This document shows positions 44,298 through 54,141 of a stretch of DNA of 64,000 bases, in pieces. Numbering within the stretch: the stretch's first letter is position 1; every line of letters begins with the position of its first letter. The stretch spans positions 248,001 through 312,000 of the forward strand of contig CAVPQU010000011.1 in NCBI GenBank assembly GCA_963707665.1. Direction: 5' to 3'. Position numbers and translations under genes: made by a program. The notes under the pieces were generated by a model that searched no databases, had not been told where the DNA came from, and saw nothing but the letters and a program-made list of their open reading frames with translations. The stretch is from DATJCV01 sp963707665. GTDB taxonomy: Bacteria; Pseudomonadota; Gammaproteobacteria; Burkholderiales; Burkholderiaceae_D.

Positions 44298-46392
44298 GCA
44301 GGAACAGTTAGATCAGGTCTGCATCAATACCCTGCGCACCTTGTCGATCGATGCGGTGCAGAAGGCGAACTCCGGCCATCCCGGCACACCGATGGATGCC
44401 GCACCAGCGGCGTATTGCCTATGGCAGCGCTTCTTGGACTACGATGCGCAGGATCCAGAATGGCCGAACCGCGACCGTTTCGTGCTATCGGTCGGTCACG
44501 CATCGGCCTTGTTGTACAGCCTATTGCATCTGTGCCGGGTCAAGGCAAGCGCTGCAAGCTATCAACAGGCGGATCGGCTGGCGGTAACACTGGACGACCT
44601 GAAAACGTTTCGCCAGGCCGGCAGCCGCTGCACTGGCCACCCGGAATACGGTTGGACCTCGGGCGTCGAAGCCACCACCGGGCCGCTCGGGCAGGGCGCG
44701 GCGAACAGCGTCGGCATGGCAATCGCCGAACGCTGGCTGGCGGCCACCTACAACCGCCCCGGCTATGACCTCTACGATTACCGCGTCTATGCGCTGTGCG
44801 GCGACGGCGACATGATGGAGGGCGTTAGCAGCGAGGCGGCATCGCTGGCCGGACATCTGCAACTGGCCAACCTGTGCTGGATCTACGATGACAACCGCAT
44901 CTCGATCGAAGGGCCGACCAGCATCACATTTACCGAGGACGTGGCGGCACGCTTTATCGCCTATGGCTGGCAGGTGTTGCGGGTAGCAGACGCCAACGAC
45001 CTGGGGGCGATCGAATCTGCTCTGGAAAGCTTTCGGCACACGCTGGACCGGCCGACCCTGATTGTCATCGACAGCCACATCGGTTACGGCGCTCCCCATA
45101 AGCACGACACGCGCGAAGCGCACGGCGAAGCTCTCGGCGTCGAAGAGGTACGGCTGGCGAAGGAATTCTATGGTTGCGATCCCAACAAGCAGTTCGATGT
45201 GCCGGCCGGCGTAACGGAGCATTTCGCGGCGCATTTCGGCCAGCGCGGCGCGACCGCGCATGCGGCGTGGGAAAACATGTTCACCGAGTATCGCAAACAA
45301 TATCCGGACCTGGCGCAGCAGATCGATTGCATGCGGCGCCGCGAGTTGCCGTCTGGCTGGGATGCCGGCGTCAGGGATTTTCCGGCCGATGCGAAAGGCA
45401 TGGCGACACGCGAATCGTCCAGTGTGGTCCTCAACGCCATTGCGGCGCGGGTACCGTGGCTGCTGGGCGGCGCGGCGGATCTGGCGCCTTCGACCAAAAC
45501 CGATCTGAAGGACCCGGTTTTCGGCAATTTTCAGCCACCGCAAATGGATTCCGCCGAAGCAGACGACTATCGCGGCCGCAACTTCCATTTCGGTGTGCGC
45601 GAGCATGCGATGTGCGCGATCGCCAACGGCATGAGCGTTTCGCAACTACGGCCGTTTGCCGCCAGTTTTTTCATTTTTACAGACTATTGCCGTGGTGCGT
45701 TGCGCCTGTCGGCAATGATGGAAACGCCGGTCGTGTATATCTGGACGCACGATTCCATCAGCCTTGGCGAAGATGGTCCCACCCATCAACCGATCGAGCA
45801 ATTGGCTTCGTTGCGTGCGATGCCGGGAATGATTGTGCTGCGACCGGCAGATGCGAATGAAGTAGTGCAGGCATGGCGCTTCATCATGGCGTGCCGCGAC
45901 CGGCCGATCAGCCTGGTGTTGACGCGGCAAGCGGTGCCTACTTTCGATCGCAATCGGTATGCGGCAGCCGATGGCACGGCGCGCGGCGCCTATGTGCTGG
46001 CCGACGCGCCGCAGCACCAGCCGGAGGTATTGCTGCTGGCCACTGGCAGTGAAGTAGCCTTGTGTGTGGCAGCGTATGAGCAATTGAAGACCGAAGGGGT
46101 TCACGCGCGCGTCGTCAGCATGCCGTCGTGGGAATTGTTCGAGCATCAGAGCGGGGAATACCGCGACAGTGTGCTACCGCCGGCAATCGGGGCGCGGGTA
46201 GCAGTGGAAGAAGCATCCAGCTTCGGCTGGGAGCGCTATGCCGGCCTGGATGGCACGGTGCTGGGCATGCATACGTTCGGCTTGTCGGCGCCGGCCAAAA
46301 TCGTTGCGCAGCACTTCGGATTTGAGCCGCAGCACGTGGTGCAGGCTGCGCATGCGCAAATCGATCGCGCAAACCGGAGGAAAAATGGATAG
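44290..46392 (+). CDS. tkt: Transketolase
   Basis: Transketolase transfers two-carbon units using thiamine diphosphate. The 700-residue product has the N-terminal SGHPGTPMDAAPAAYCLW, the ThDP motif LCGDGDMMEGVSSEAASLAGHL with DDNRISIEG, the Pyr domain (HAMCAIANGMS with the catalytic Glu in GVREHAM), and HDSISLGEDGPTHQPIEQL. The ATG at 44290 overlaps the DUF2090 stop region. The length is a little above the usual 660-670. It ends in an 8-nt overlap with pgm, after a GGAGG site that serves pgm. Confidence 0.95.
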   Translation: MNEQEQLDQVCINTLRTLSIDAVQKANSGHPGTPMDAAPAAYCLWQRFLDYDAQDPEWPNRDRFVLSVGHASALLYSLLHLCRVKASAASYQQADRLAVTLDDLKTFRQAGSRCTGHPEYGWTSGVEATTGPLGQGAANSVGMAIAERWLAATYNRPGYDLYDYRVYALCGDGDMMEGVSSEAASLAGHLQLANLCWIYDDNRISIEGPTSITFTEDVAARFIAYGWQVLRVADANDLGAIESALESFRHTLDRPTLIVIDSHIGYGAPHKHDTREAHGEALGVEEVRLAKEFYGCDPNKQFDVPAGVTEHFAAHFGQRGATAHAAWENMFTEYRKQYPDLAQQIDCMRRRELPSGWDAGVRDFPADAKGMATRESSSVVLNAIAARVPWLLGGAADLAPSTKTDLKDPVFGNFQPPQMDSAEADDYRGRNFHFGVREHAMCAIANGMSVSQLRPFAASFFIFTDYCRGALRLSAMMETPVVYIWTHDSISLGEDGPTHQPIEQLASLRAMPGMIVLRPADANEVVQAWRFIMACRDRPISLVLTRQAVPTFDRNRYAAADGTARGAYVLADAPQHQPEVLLLATGSEVALCVAAYEQLKTEGVHARVVSMPSWELFEHQSGEYRDSVLPPAIGARVAVEEASSFGWERYAGLDGTVLGMHTFGLSAPAKIVAQHFGFEPQHVVQAAHAQIDRANRRKNG

Positions 46393-48095
46393 CGCCGGCG
46401 ATGCAGCCGCCGCGGCTGCGCAGAAAATCAGTTCTCTGGCTGGCAAGCCTGCACCGCGCTCGTTACTGGTCAACGTGCCGAAACTGGTGACGCACTATTA
46501 TGCGGAAAGGCCCGATCCATCACAGCCCGCGCAGCGGGTCGCGTTCGGCACTTCCGGGCATCGCGGCTCGTCATTTGCGTGCAGCTTCAATGAAGCGCAT
46601 GTATTGGCCATTACTCAGGCTATTTGCCAGTACCGCAAGCAACATGGCATCGATGGCCCACTGTTCATCGGGATCGATACCCATGCCCTGTCGCAGCCGG
46701 CCTACGCCAGCGCGCTGGAAGTGCTGGCAGCAAATGGTGTCGAAGTGATGTTGGCAGAAGGGGATGAATACACGCCGACGCCAGCCGTGTCGCATGCCAT
46801 TCTGGTCTACAACAAGGGGCGGCGCGCAGGTATGGCCGACGGCATCGTCATCACGCCCTCGCATAATCCGCCAGACAACGGTGGTTTCAAGTACAACACG
46901 CCCAACGGCGGCCCGGCCGATACCGACGTCACTGGCTGGATCGAAGCACGGGCCAACGCATTGCTGGAAGCCAGGCTGGATGGTGTTGTCAGAATCCCGC
47001 TGAAACAGGCGCTGCATGCGGATACCACCCACCGGCATGATTTTCTTGGCGCCTATGTCAATGATCTGGGCAGCGTCATTGACATGGAGGCGATTCGCGG
47101 CGCCGGTATTCACATGGGCGTTGACCCATTGGGGGGTGCCGGCGTGCATTACTGGGCTCGAATTGCCGAGCGTTATGGTTTGAACCTGACGGTCGTCAGC
47201 GATCAGGTCGACCCCACGTTTGGCTTCATGACGGTGGATTGGGATGGCCAGATCCGGATGGACCCGTCCTCCGTCTATGCGATGCAACGGCTGCTTGGCA
47301 TCAAGGATCGATTCGACATCGCCTTTGCTTGCGATACCGATCATGACCGACATGGGATTGTTACGCGAGGCAGCGGCTTGCTGCCGCCAAATCATTATCT
47401 GGCGGTGGCGATCGATTATTTGTTTCGGCATCGACCGCACTGGCCGGCACATGCGCGGTATCGGCAAAACCGTGGTCAGCAGCCGCATGATCGACTTCGT
47501 GACGACCCGGCTGGGCCGCCAGCTGGCGGAGGTGCCGGTCGGCTTCAAGTGGTTTGTCGATGGCTTGTTCGATGGGTCGCTCGGATTTGGCGGCGAGGAG
47601 AGCGCCGGCGCCTCGTTTCTGCGGCAGGACGGCACGGTCTGGACCACTGACAAGGACGGCATCGTGCCGGCGTTGCTGGCGGCCGAAATCAGCGCACGGC
47701 TACAGCACGATCCCGGCGATGCCTACGTCGATCTCACGCATGAGTTCGGCACTCCCGTATCGCTGCGTTTCGAAGCGGCCGCAACGCCAGTTCAAAAGCG
47801 GCGATTGGCCAAATTTTCCGCACAGCAGGTGCGCACGCATGAATTGGCCGGCGAGCCTATCGAATCCGTGTTGACGCAGGCGCCATATAACCATGCAGCG
47901 ATTGGTGGCGTGAAAGTCGTGGCGAAAAGCGGCTGGTTTGCGGCACGCCCATCCGGCACGGAAAATATTTACAAAATTTATGCGGAAAGTTTTCTCGGCA
48001 GCGAACATTTGCGGCATATCGTGGCCGAGGCACAGGTGATCGTCGGCTCGGCCCTGGATACCCCGACGGCAGACGCGGATCAGGATGCCAATTAA
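46385..48095 (+). pseudogene. pgm: Phosphoglucomutase (alpha-D-glucose type), one frameshift
   Basis: Pgm interconverts glucose-1-phosphate and glucose-6-phosphate, and would link glucan phosphorolysis to zwf. Joined length is about 569 residues. Seen: RVAFGTSGHRGSS, the phosphoserine loop GIVITPSHNPPDNGGFKYN, metal-binding FACDTDHDRHGIV, sugar-binding GFGGEESAGASFL, and the phosphate-binding ARPSGTENIYKIYAESF. The first frame ends in nonsense after HRPHWPA; the rest (RGIGKTVVSSRMIDF onward) is in the next frame, so one extra base lies near 47441-47455. ATG has GGAGG eight bases upstream and overlaps tkt. All catalytic motifs are preserved, so the break may be recent or a base-call error. Confidence 0.88.
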
Positions 48096-48109
48096 TCCGA
48101 GGAGCGCAG

Positions 48110-49414
48110 ATGAGCAGTCACAGGCCAAGCGTCGAGGCCGAAATGAATCGGCTCCAGCATGAATCGTTCAGCTATTTCTGGCATGAGGCCAATCCGGAAA
48201 ATGGCCTGGTGATCGACAAGAATGCTCAGGATTGGCCAGCCAGCATTGCTGCTACCGGGCTGGCTCTGGCCGCCTATCCGGTTGCGGTCGAACGTGGCTT
48301 CATGCCGCGGCCGACCGCCATTTCCAGAACCCTGGCCACGCTACGATTTTTCTGGAACAGTCCGCAAGGACCCGAGCCGAACGCGACTGGTTATCAGGGT
48401 TTTTATTATCATTTTCTCGACATGCAGAGCGGCCGCCGCGCATGGCAGTGCGAGCTGTCGACGGTGGATAGCGCATTTCTACTGGCAGGCGCATTGCTGG
48501 CGGCGACCTATTTTTCAGGAGCGGCAGAGGGTGAGCAGGAAATTCGCACGCTGGCTGAGGCATTGTACCGGCGCGCCGACTGGCAGTGGGCGCAGGATGG
48601 CGGCGACACGGTGACGCATGGCTGGAAACCCGAAAGCGGATTTCTCAAATATCGTTGGGAAGGTTACGACGAGGCGATGCTGCTCTACGTGCTGGCGCTT
48701 GGCTCGCCCACCCATCCGTTGCCCGAGAGCAGCTACGCGGCGTGGGCGGCCACCTACACATGGGCGCATTGCTATGGCTACGATTATCTGTATTCCGGCC
48801 CGCTGTTTACCCATCAGCTATCGCATGTCTGGATTGACTTTCGCGGTATTCAAGACGCCTTCATGCGCGAGAAGGGCATCGACTATTTCGAGAACAGCCG
48901 GCGCGCGACGTATGTCCAGCGCCAATACGCGATTGAAAATCCATTGCAGTTTACCGGCTATGGGGAGAGTTGCTGGGGAATTACGGCCAGTGATGGCCCC
49001 GGTCCGAACAACGTCAAGGTGAATGGTATCCAGCGCCACTTCTTCGACTATATCGGGCGCGGCGTGCCCTACGGGCCAGACGACGGCACCGTCGCGCCAT
49101 GGGCGGTGGTGACATCCTTGCCATTTGCGCCGGAGATCGTATTGCCTGCGGTCGACTATTGCACTTATGGCTTGAAATTGAAGCTCGATCATCCATACGG
49201 TTTCAAGGCAACCTTCAACCTCACTTATCCGGAAAAAACCCATAATCAGGCGGGCTGGGTTTCACACTGGCATGTCGGCCTGAATCAGGGGCCGATCATC
49301 CTGATGATCGAAAATTATCGAACAGGACTGCCGTGGCAACTGATGAGAAGCTGTCCGCATGTGATCAACGGCTTGCGGCGGGCAGGATTTACCGGCGGCT
49401 GGCTGGCATCTTGA
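48110..49414 (+). CDS. Glycoamylase-domain (PF10091) protein, endo-beta-1,2-glucanase-like
   Basis: The 434-residue product consists of one glycoamylase-like (alpha/alpha)6 domain: LQHESFSYFWHEANPENGLV, CELSTVDSAFLLAGALLAA, SGFLKYRWEGYDEAMLLYVLALGSPTHPLP, HVWIDFRGIQD, GYGESCWGITASDGPGP and HGVGLNQGP-like HVGLNQGPIILMIENY. Relatives are GH144 endo-beta-1,2-glucanases and the cyclisation domain of cyclic glucan synthases. No signal peptide is present, so it acts in the cytoplasm, unlike most secreted GH144 enzymes. With the GH94-type gene in the same operon it suggests intracellular beta-1,2-glucan turnover. Confidence 0.85.
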   Translation: MSSHRPSVEAEMNRLQHESFSYFWHEANPENGLVIDKNAQDWPASIAATGLALAAYPVAVERGFMPRPTAISRTLATLRFFWNSPQGPEPNATGYQGFYYHFLDMQSGRRAWQCELSTVDSAFLLAGALLAATYFSGAAEGEQEIRTLAEALYRRADWQWAQDGGDTVTHGWKPESGFLKYRWEGYDEAMLLYVLALGSPTHPLPESSYAAWAATYTWAHCYGYDYLYSGPLFTHQLSHVWIDFRGIQDAFMREKGIDYFENSRRATYVQRQYAIENPLQFTGYGESCWGITASDGPGPNNVKVNGIQRHFFDYIGRGVPYGPDDGTVAPWAVVTSLPFAPEIVLPAVDYCTYGLKLKLDHPYGFKATFNLTYPEKTHNQAGWVSHWHVGLNQGPIILMIENYRTGLPWQLMRSCPHVINGLRRAGFTGGWLAS

Positions 49415-49426
49415 ATGGGTTGATCG

Positions 49427-50659
49427 ATGGAGCAGCCGATGGCAGCAGCAACTGACCAATATGTGCTGGCGATCAACGGCGGTTCATCGAGCATCCGTTT
49501 CGCGGTGTATCGCATCGAGACAGAACTGATACGCATTCTCGAGGGAAAAATAGAACGGATCGGTTCACCCACACAACATCTGGTGTTTCACGATGCAGCG
49601 GCAAACGATCAACGGCCGCAGCGAGTCGATATGCCGACGACCGGATCGGCGGCAGTGTTTCTGCTTGATTGGCTGGAACGGCGGCTTGATTTCAACGCCG
49701 TGCGCGCCGTCGGCCATAGGGTCGTGCATGGTTTGCAGCATATCGAGCCGCAGGTGGTCACGCCGGAACTGCTGCGCGATCTGCATGACATCATCGCCCT
49801 CGATTGGGACCATCTTCCGCGCGAGATCGAGCTGATCGAAGAATTTCGCCGGCGTTATCCGCAACTGCTGCAAATTGCCTGTTTTGACACCGCGTTTCAT
49901 CGAACGCTGCCGCGCTTGGCGCAGTTGCTGGCGATTCCGCGTCGCTTCGATGCTCTCGGGATTCGCCGCTACGGTTTTCACGGACTGTCCTATGCTTACC
50001 TGATGCAATGCCTGACGCAGATCAACCCGCAGCGGGCACAGGGACGCGTCATCCTGGCGCATATGGGGAACGGCGTCAGCATGGCTGCGGTGAAAGGCGG
50101 CGCAAGCATCGACACCAGCATGGGCTTTACGCCGACTGGCGGCTTGCTGATGGGAACCCGCTCGGGCGATTTCGACCCTGGCTTGATGTGTTACCTGATG
50201 CAGTCCGAAAGGCTGTCGCTGGAACAATTCAGCCACCTGATCAATCACGAGTCGGGCCTGTTGGGTATATCCGAAAGCAGCGCCGACATGCGCGATCTGC
50301 TGGAGCGCGAAATGGAGGATGTGCGTGCAGCCGAGGCGGTAGCCTTGTTTTGCTATCAGGCACGCAAATGGATCGGGGCGTATGCCGCCGTGCTGAACGG
50401 TGTCGATACCCTGGTATTTTCCGGCGGCATCGGCGAGAACCAGCCGCTCGTGCGAGCACGCATCTGCGATGAACTTGCCTTTCTTGGGATTGTCCTCGAC
50501 GCCGAATGCAATGCAGCTTCGGAAGGCTTGATTTCGGCGCCGGCCAGCCGGGTTGAGGTGCGGGTGATTGCCACCGATGAGGAATGGATGGTGGCGACAA
50601 CCACTTGGCTACTGGCAGGCAACAACAAGGAGGGTCGGCATGAAGATAGCGCGAAGTGA
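49427..50659 (+). CDS. ackA: Acetate kinase
   Basis: AckA converts acetyl phosphate plus ADP to acetate plus ATP. The 410-residue product has VLAINGGSSSIRFAVY (phosphate loop), AVGHRVVHGLQH, CFDTAFHRTLPRLAQ (catalytic Asp), ILAHMGNGVSMAAV, TPTGGLLMGTRSGDFDPG and FSGGIGENQPLVRARIC. The ATG at 49439 has a GGAG six bases upstream and may be the true start, giving 406 residues. No pta is present; the partner is phosphoketolase, whose gene overlaps this one by 20 nt. Confidence 0.95.
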   Translation: MEQPMAAATDQYVLAINGGSSSIRFAVYRIETELIRILEGKIERIGSPTQHLVFHDAAANDQRPQRVDMPTTGSAAVFLLDWLERRLDFNAVRAVGHRVVHGLQHIEPQVVTPELLRDLHDIIALDWDHLPREIELIEEFRRRYPQLLQIACFDTAFHRTLPRLAQLLAIPRRFDALGIRRYGFHGLSYAYLMQCLTQINPQRAQGRVILAHMGNGVSMAAVKGGASIDTSMGFTPTGGLLMGTRSGDFDPGLMCYLMQSERLSLEQFSHLINHESGLLGISESSADMRDLLEREMEDVRAAEAVALFCYQARKWIGAYAAVLNGVDTLVFSGGIGENQPLVRARICDELAFLGIVLDAECNAASEGLISAPASRVEVRVIATDEEWMVATTTWLLAGNNKEGRHEDSAK

Positions 50660-53028
50660 ACTGGCGAAAAATCCGCTGGCACCGGAACTCTTGCGCAAGA
50701 TAAATGCGTATTGGCGCGCGGCGAATTACCTGTCGGTCGGCCAGATCTATCTGCTCGACAATCCGCTATTGAAACAGCCGCTGACCCTGGAACACATCAA
50801 GCCGCGCCTGCTCGGACACTGGGGCACCACGCCCGGCTTGAATTTTATCTATGTTCATCTGAACCGGATCATCCGGCAATACGACCTGGATATGATCGAT
50901 GTCACCGGCCCTGGACATGGCGGGCCGGCGCTGGTCGCCAACACTTGGCTTGAGGGCAGTTACAGCGAACTCTATCCGGACATTTCGCAAGACGAAGATG
51001 GTATGCGGAAATTGTTCCGGCAGTTCTCCTTTCCAGGTGGCATTCCAAGTCATGCCTCGGCAGAAACGCCGGGCTCGATCAATGAGGGCGGCGAGCTCGG
51101 CTATTGCCTGTCGCACGCCTACGGTGCCGCCTTCGATAACCCTGATTTGCTGGTGACCTGCGTGGTTGGCGATGGCGAAGCCGAAACCGGGCCGCTTGGC
51201 AACCAGCTGGCATTCCAACAAATTCCTGAATCCGGTGCATGACGGCGCGGTGCTGCCGATCCTGCATCTGAATGGCTACAAGATCGCCGGGCCAACGGTG
51301 CTGGCGCGCATTCCGCGCGACGAGCTGGAAGCGCTATTCGTTGGCTACGGCTACGTCCCGTATTTTGTCGAGGGTGACGATCCGCAGCAGATGCATCAGC
51401 TAATGGCCGCGACGCTGGATGCGGTCATTGCCGAAATCCGGCAAATTCAGGATGCGGCCCGCAGCAACGGCTTCCAGCAGCGGCCGCGCTGGCCAATGAT
51501 CATCCTCAAATCACCCAAGGGCTGGACGGGCCCGAAGGTAGTTGACGGCAAGGCGATTGAGGGAACATTTCGTTCACATCAGGTGCCTGTGGCCGAGCTC
51601 GCCACCAAGCCGGAACATTTGAAAATTCTTGAAGCGTGGATGAAAAGCTACCGGCCGGAGGAGTTGTTCGATGTCAACGGCAGGCTGGTCAGCGAGCTGG
51701 CGGAGTTGGCGCCGCATGGTGAGCGGCGCATGGGTGCCAATCCGCATGCCAATGGCGGCCGCTTGCTGCACGATTTGACGCTGCCGGATTTTCGCGACTA
51801 CGCAGTGGCTGTCGCGCAGCCGGGCGCGATCGATGCCGAGGCGACCTCGGTGCAAGGGCAGTTCATCCGCGACGTGTTGCGAGAGAATGCGGTAGCACGC
51901 AATTTTCGTGTCTTCAGTCCCGACGAAACCTCGTCTAATCGCTGGGGAGCCGTGTTTGAAGTGACCAGCCGCTGTTCGACGGCGGAAATTCTGGTGAATG
52001 ACGACCATGTCGCCGTCGATGGCCGCGTCATGGAAATGTTGAGCGAGCATCAATGCCAAGGCTGGCTGGAAGGCTACCTGCTGACCGGCCGCCATGGATT
52101 TTTTTCGTGTTACGAAGCCTTCGTCCACATCGTCGATTCGATGTTCAACCAGCATGCCAAGTGGCTGCAGGTAACGCGTCATATTCCATGGCGGCGGCCG
52201 ATCGCATCGCTGAACTACCTGTTGTCCTCGCATGTCTGGCGCCAGGATCATAATGGCTTCAGCCATCAAAACCCCGGCTTCATTGACCAGGTGATGAACA
52301 AGAAGGCCGACATCATCCGGGTTTACCTGCCGCCGGATGCGAATACCCTGCTGTCGGTGACTGACCACTGCCTGCGCAGTCGCCATTACGTCAACGTCAT
52401 TGTCGCCGGCAAGCAGCCGGCGCCGCAATGGCTGGATATGGAGGCGGCGATCCAGCATTGCGCAGTTGGTGTCGGAATCTGGCAGTGGGCCAGCAATGAC
52501 CAAAACGGGGAGCCGGACGTGGTGATGGCTTGCTGCGGCGACGTGCCGACACTGGAGACGCTGGCGGCAGTGCAGTTTTTACGAGAGCAGCTGCCGGCGC
52601 TGAAGATCCGTGTGGTCAACGTGGTCGACCTGATGACCCTGCAACCGCAAAGCGAGCATCCGCACGGCCTGTCCGACGCCGCCTTCGATGCGCTCTTTAC
52701 GCGCGACAAGCCGATCATCTTCGCCTACCACGGTTATCCGTGGCTGATTCATCGCCTTACCTACCGCCGCACCAACCACGATAACCTTCACGTGCGTGGT
52801 TACAAGGAGGAGGGCACCACCACCACGCCTTTCGACATGGTGGTGTTGAACGACCTGGACCGCTTCCATTTGGCCGGCGATGTGATCGCGCGGGTGCCAG
52901 GACTAAGCGCCGATGCGGCAGCGGTCACCGGCGTGTTGCGTGACAAGCTGGCGGCGCACTACGTGTACGTGCGGGCACACGGGGAGGATATGCCGGAAAT
53001 CCGCGATTGGCGCTGGCGCGGCAATTGA
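50640..53028 (+). pseudogene. xfp: Xylulose-5-P/fructose-6-P phosphoketolase, one frameshift
   Basis: Phosphoketolase splits xylulose-5-phosphate or fructose-6-phosphate with phosphate into acetyl phosphate plus a smaller aldose phosphate. Joined length (about 795 residues) is normal. Seen: YWRAANYLSVGQIYL, LLGHWGTTPGLNFIYVHLNR, VTGPGHGGPALVAN, FPGGIPSHASAETPGSINEGGELGY, the ThDP motif VVGDGEAETGPL, then (next frame) TSWHSNKFLNP, HLNGYKIAGPT, FSPDETSSNRWGAVFE and the C-terminal domain. The break is at 51198-51199, where GG stands for a single G (CTTGGCAACC; restoring one G gives GPLATSWHS). GGAGG precedes the ATG. Otherwise intact, so this may be recent decay or a homopolymer error. Confidence 0.9.
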
Positions 53029-53249
53029 AGCCGGCATATCGAGGCGCGGTTGCGGTGATACGTTGCGTAAATCTTTGTAACCCATTGGGCCTTTTCATTA
53101 CTTTCGGTCTAGAGTGATATTCGGTTCGGCACATTGATGCAGCGTCCACGTTCCGGTAAGCGTGGAAAACTGACGATGTATAAAGCGTCCGGACGATGAT
53201 GCGGATATTGCCGCCTTGCTCTAATCGCCAACGTAGGAGGGTGCCAATC

Positions 53250-53474
53250 ATGAAACGACTGCTGATGTGGCTGGCTGCAGCCAGCGCGATGGGTGCACTA
53301 GGTGGCTGCGCGGTCGTTCCATACAACGCGGCCTATGGCGGCGGTCCGTACGGATATGCAACGCAACCCGTCTACGGGCCAGCATATGTTGGGCCGCCTG
53401 TGTACGCTGGGCCACCGGTGTATTTCGGATTTGGCCTTAATTATCGCAGTGGTGGTCACCGCCGCTGGCGCTAA
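53250..53474 (+). CDS. Small Gly/Tyr/Pro-rich lipoprotein
   Basis: The 74-residue product has a lipoprotein signal (MKRLLMWLAAASAMGALGGC, lipobox LGGC with Cys at 20) followed by a short repetitive Tyr/Gly/Pro region (PYGYATQPVYGPAYVGPPVYAGPPVYFGF, described in parts) and a basic end. The ATG at 53250 has a GGAGG site; an upstream in-frame start would destroy the signal peptide. Probably an outer-membrane or periplasmic stress-type lipoprotein. It stands alone between xfp and the suf operon. Confidence 0.85.
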   Translation: MKRLLMWLAAASAMGALGGCAVVPYNAAYGGGPYGYATQPVYGPAYVGPPVYAGPPVYFGFGLNYRSGGHRRWR

Positions 53475-53606
53475 CAGCGACTTGCTATTTCGGTAGTAAC
53501 CGACAAGCCCATTGCATCGCGGTCATCCCGCGCTGAGTCGTCTTTGTTCGCCTGATTCACCCCTTCCAGAATTCGTTTATTGCCGGATGCACGATGCGTG
53601 CGGCAG

Positions 53607-53635
53607 TTGCTTTTTGATTCAAATCGTACTATATT
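53607..53635 (+). promoter_or_regulatory. Candidate sigma70 promoter of the suf operon
   Basis: TTGCTT (53607-53612) and TATATT (53630-53635) are separated by 17 bases, about 30 bp before the start of the Rrf2-type regulator gene. This is a good vegetative promoter shape; it lies in a locally AT-rich stretch. The first gene's product probably regulates it. Confidence 0.5.
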
Positions 53636-53664
53636 GGTGCTGTTTAAAAATAGAGGTGTCGGCC

Positions 53665-54141
53665 ATGTTGCGAATGAGTAAATTGGCGGATTACGGCACC
53701 GTGATCCTGACGACGATGCTGTTGCAGCCGGAACGCATTCAGAGCGCAGCCGAAATCGCGGCCGGAGTCCGGGTTCCGTTGCCGACAGTAAGCAAGATAC
53801 TAAAAATATTGACGCGCGAAGGCTTGGTGACGTCACTGCGCGGTTCGCGTGGCGGCTATGCGCTGGCGCGTCCGGCCGACCAGATTTCAATGGCCCAGAT
53901 CATTGAAGCCATGGATGGGCCAATCGGGATGACCGAGTGCAGTATCACCCCCGGCCTGTGCATACAAGAGGATGGATGCCCGGTACGCGCCAATTGGCAG
54001 CGGGTCAATCAGATCGTCTTGCATGCATTGCGCGAAGTGACACTGGATCAAATGGTTCAACCGGTAGCGGGAACGGTACATATCAGCGGACCACGCGTAC
54101 AGCGGCCGCTGGTACATCATATGAACGGAGAACAGGCATGA
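53665..54141 (+). CDS. Rrf2-family SUF operon regulator
   Basis: The 158-residue protein is an IscR-like Rrf2 regulator of the SUF-associated subgroup. It has a winged helix-turn-helix (KLADYGTVILTTMLLQPERI, then PLPTVSKILKILTREGLV, GSRGGYALARP) and three Cys in ECSITPGLCIQEDGCPV that can hold an Fe-S cluster. It probably represses the operon when clusters are plentiful, as IscR does. The ATG at 53665 has GAGGTG seven bases upstream. It overlaps sufB by ATGA (54138-54141). Confidence 0.93.
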   Translation: MLRMSKLADYGTVILTTMLLQPERIQSAAEIAAGVRVPLPTVSKILKILTREGLVTSLRGSRGGYALARPADQISMAQIIEAMDGPIGMTECSITPGLCIQEDGCPVRANWQRVNQIVLHALREVTLDQMVQPVAGTVHISGPRVQRPLVHHMNGEQA

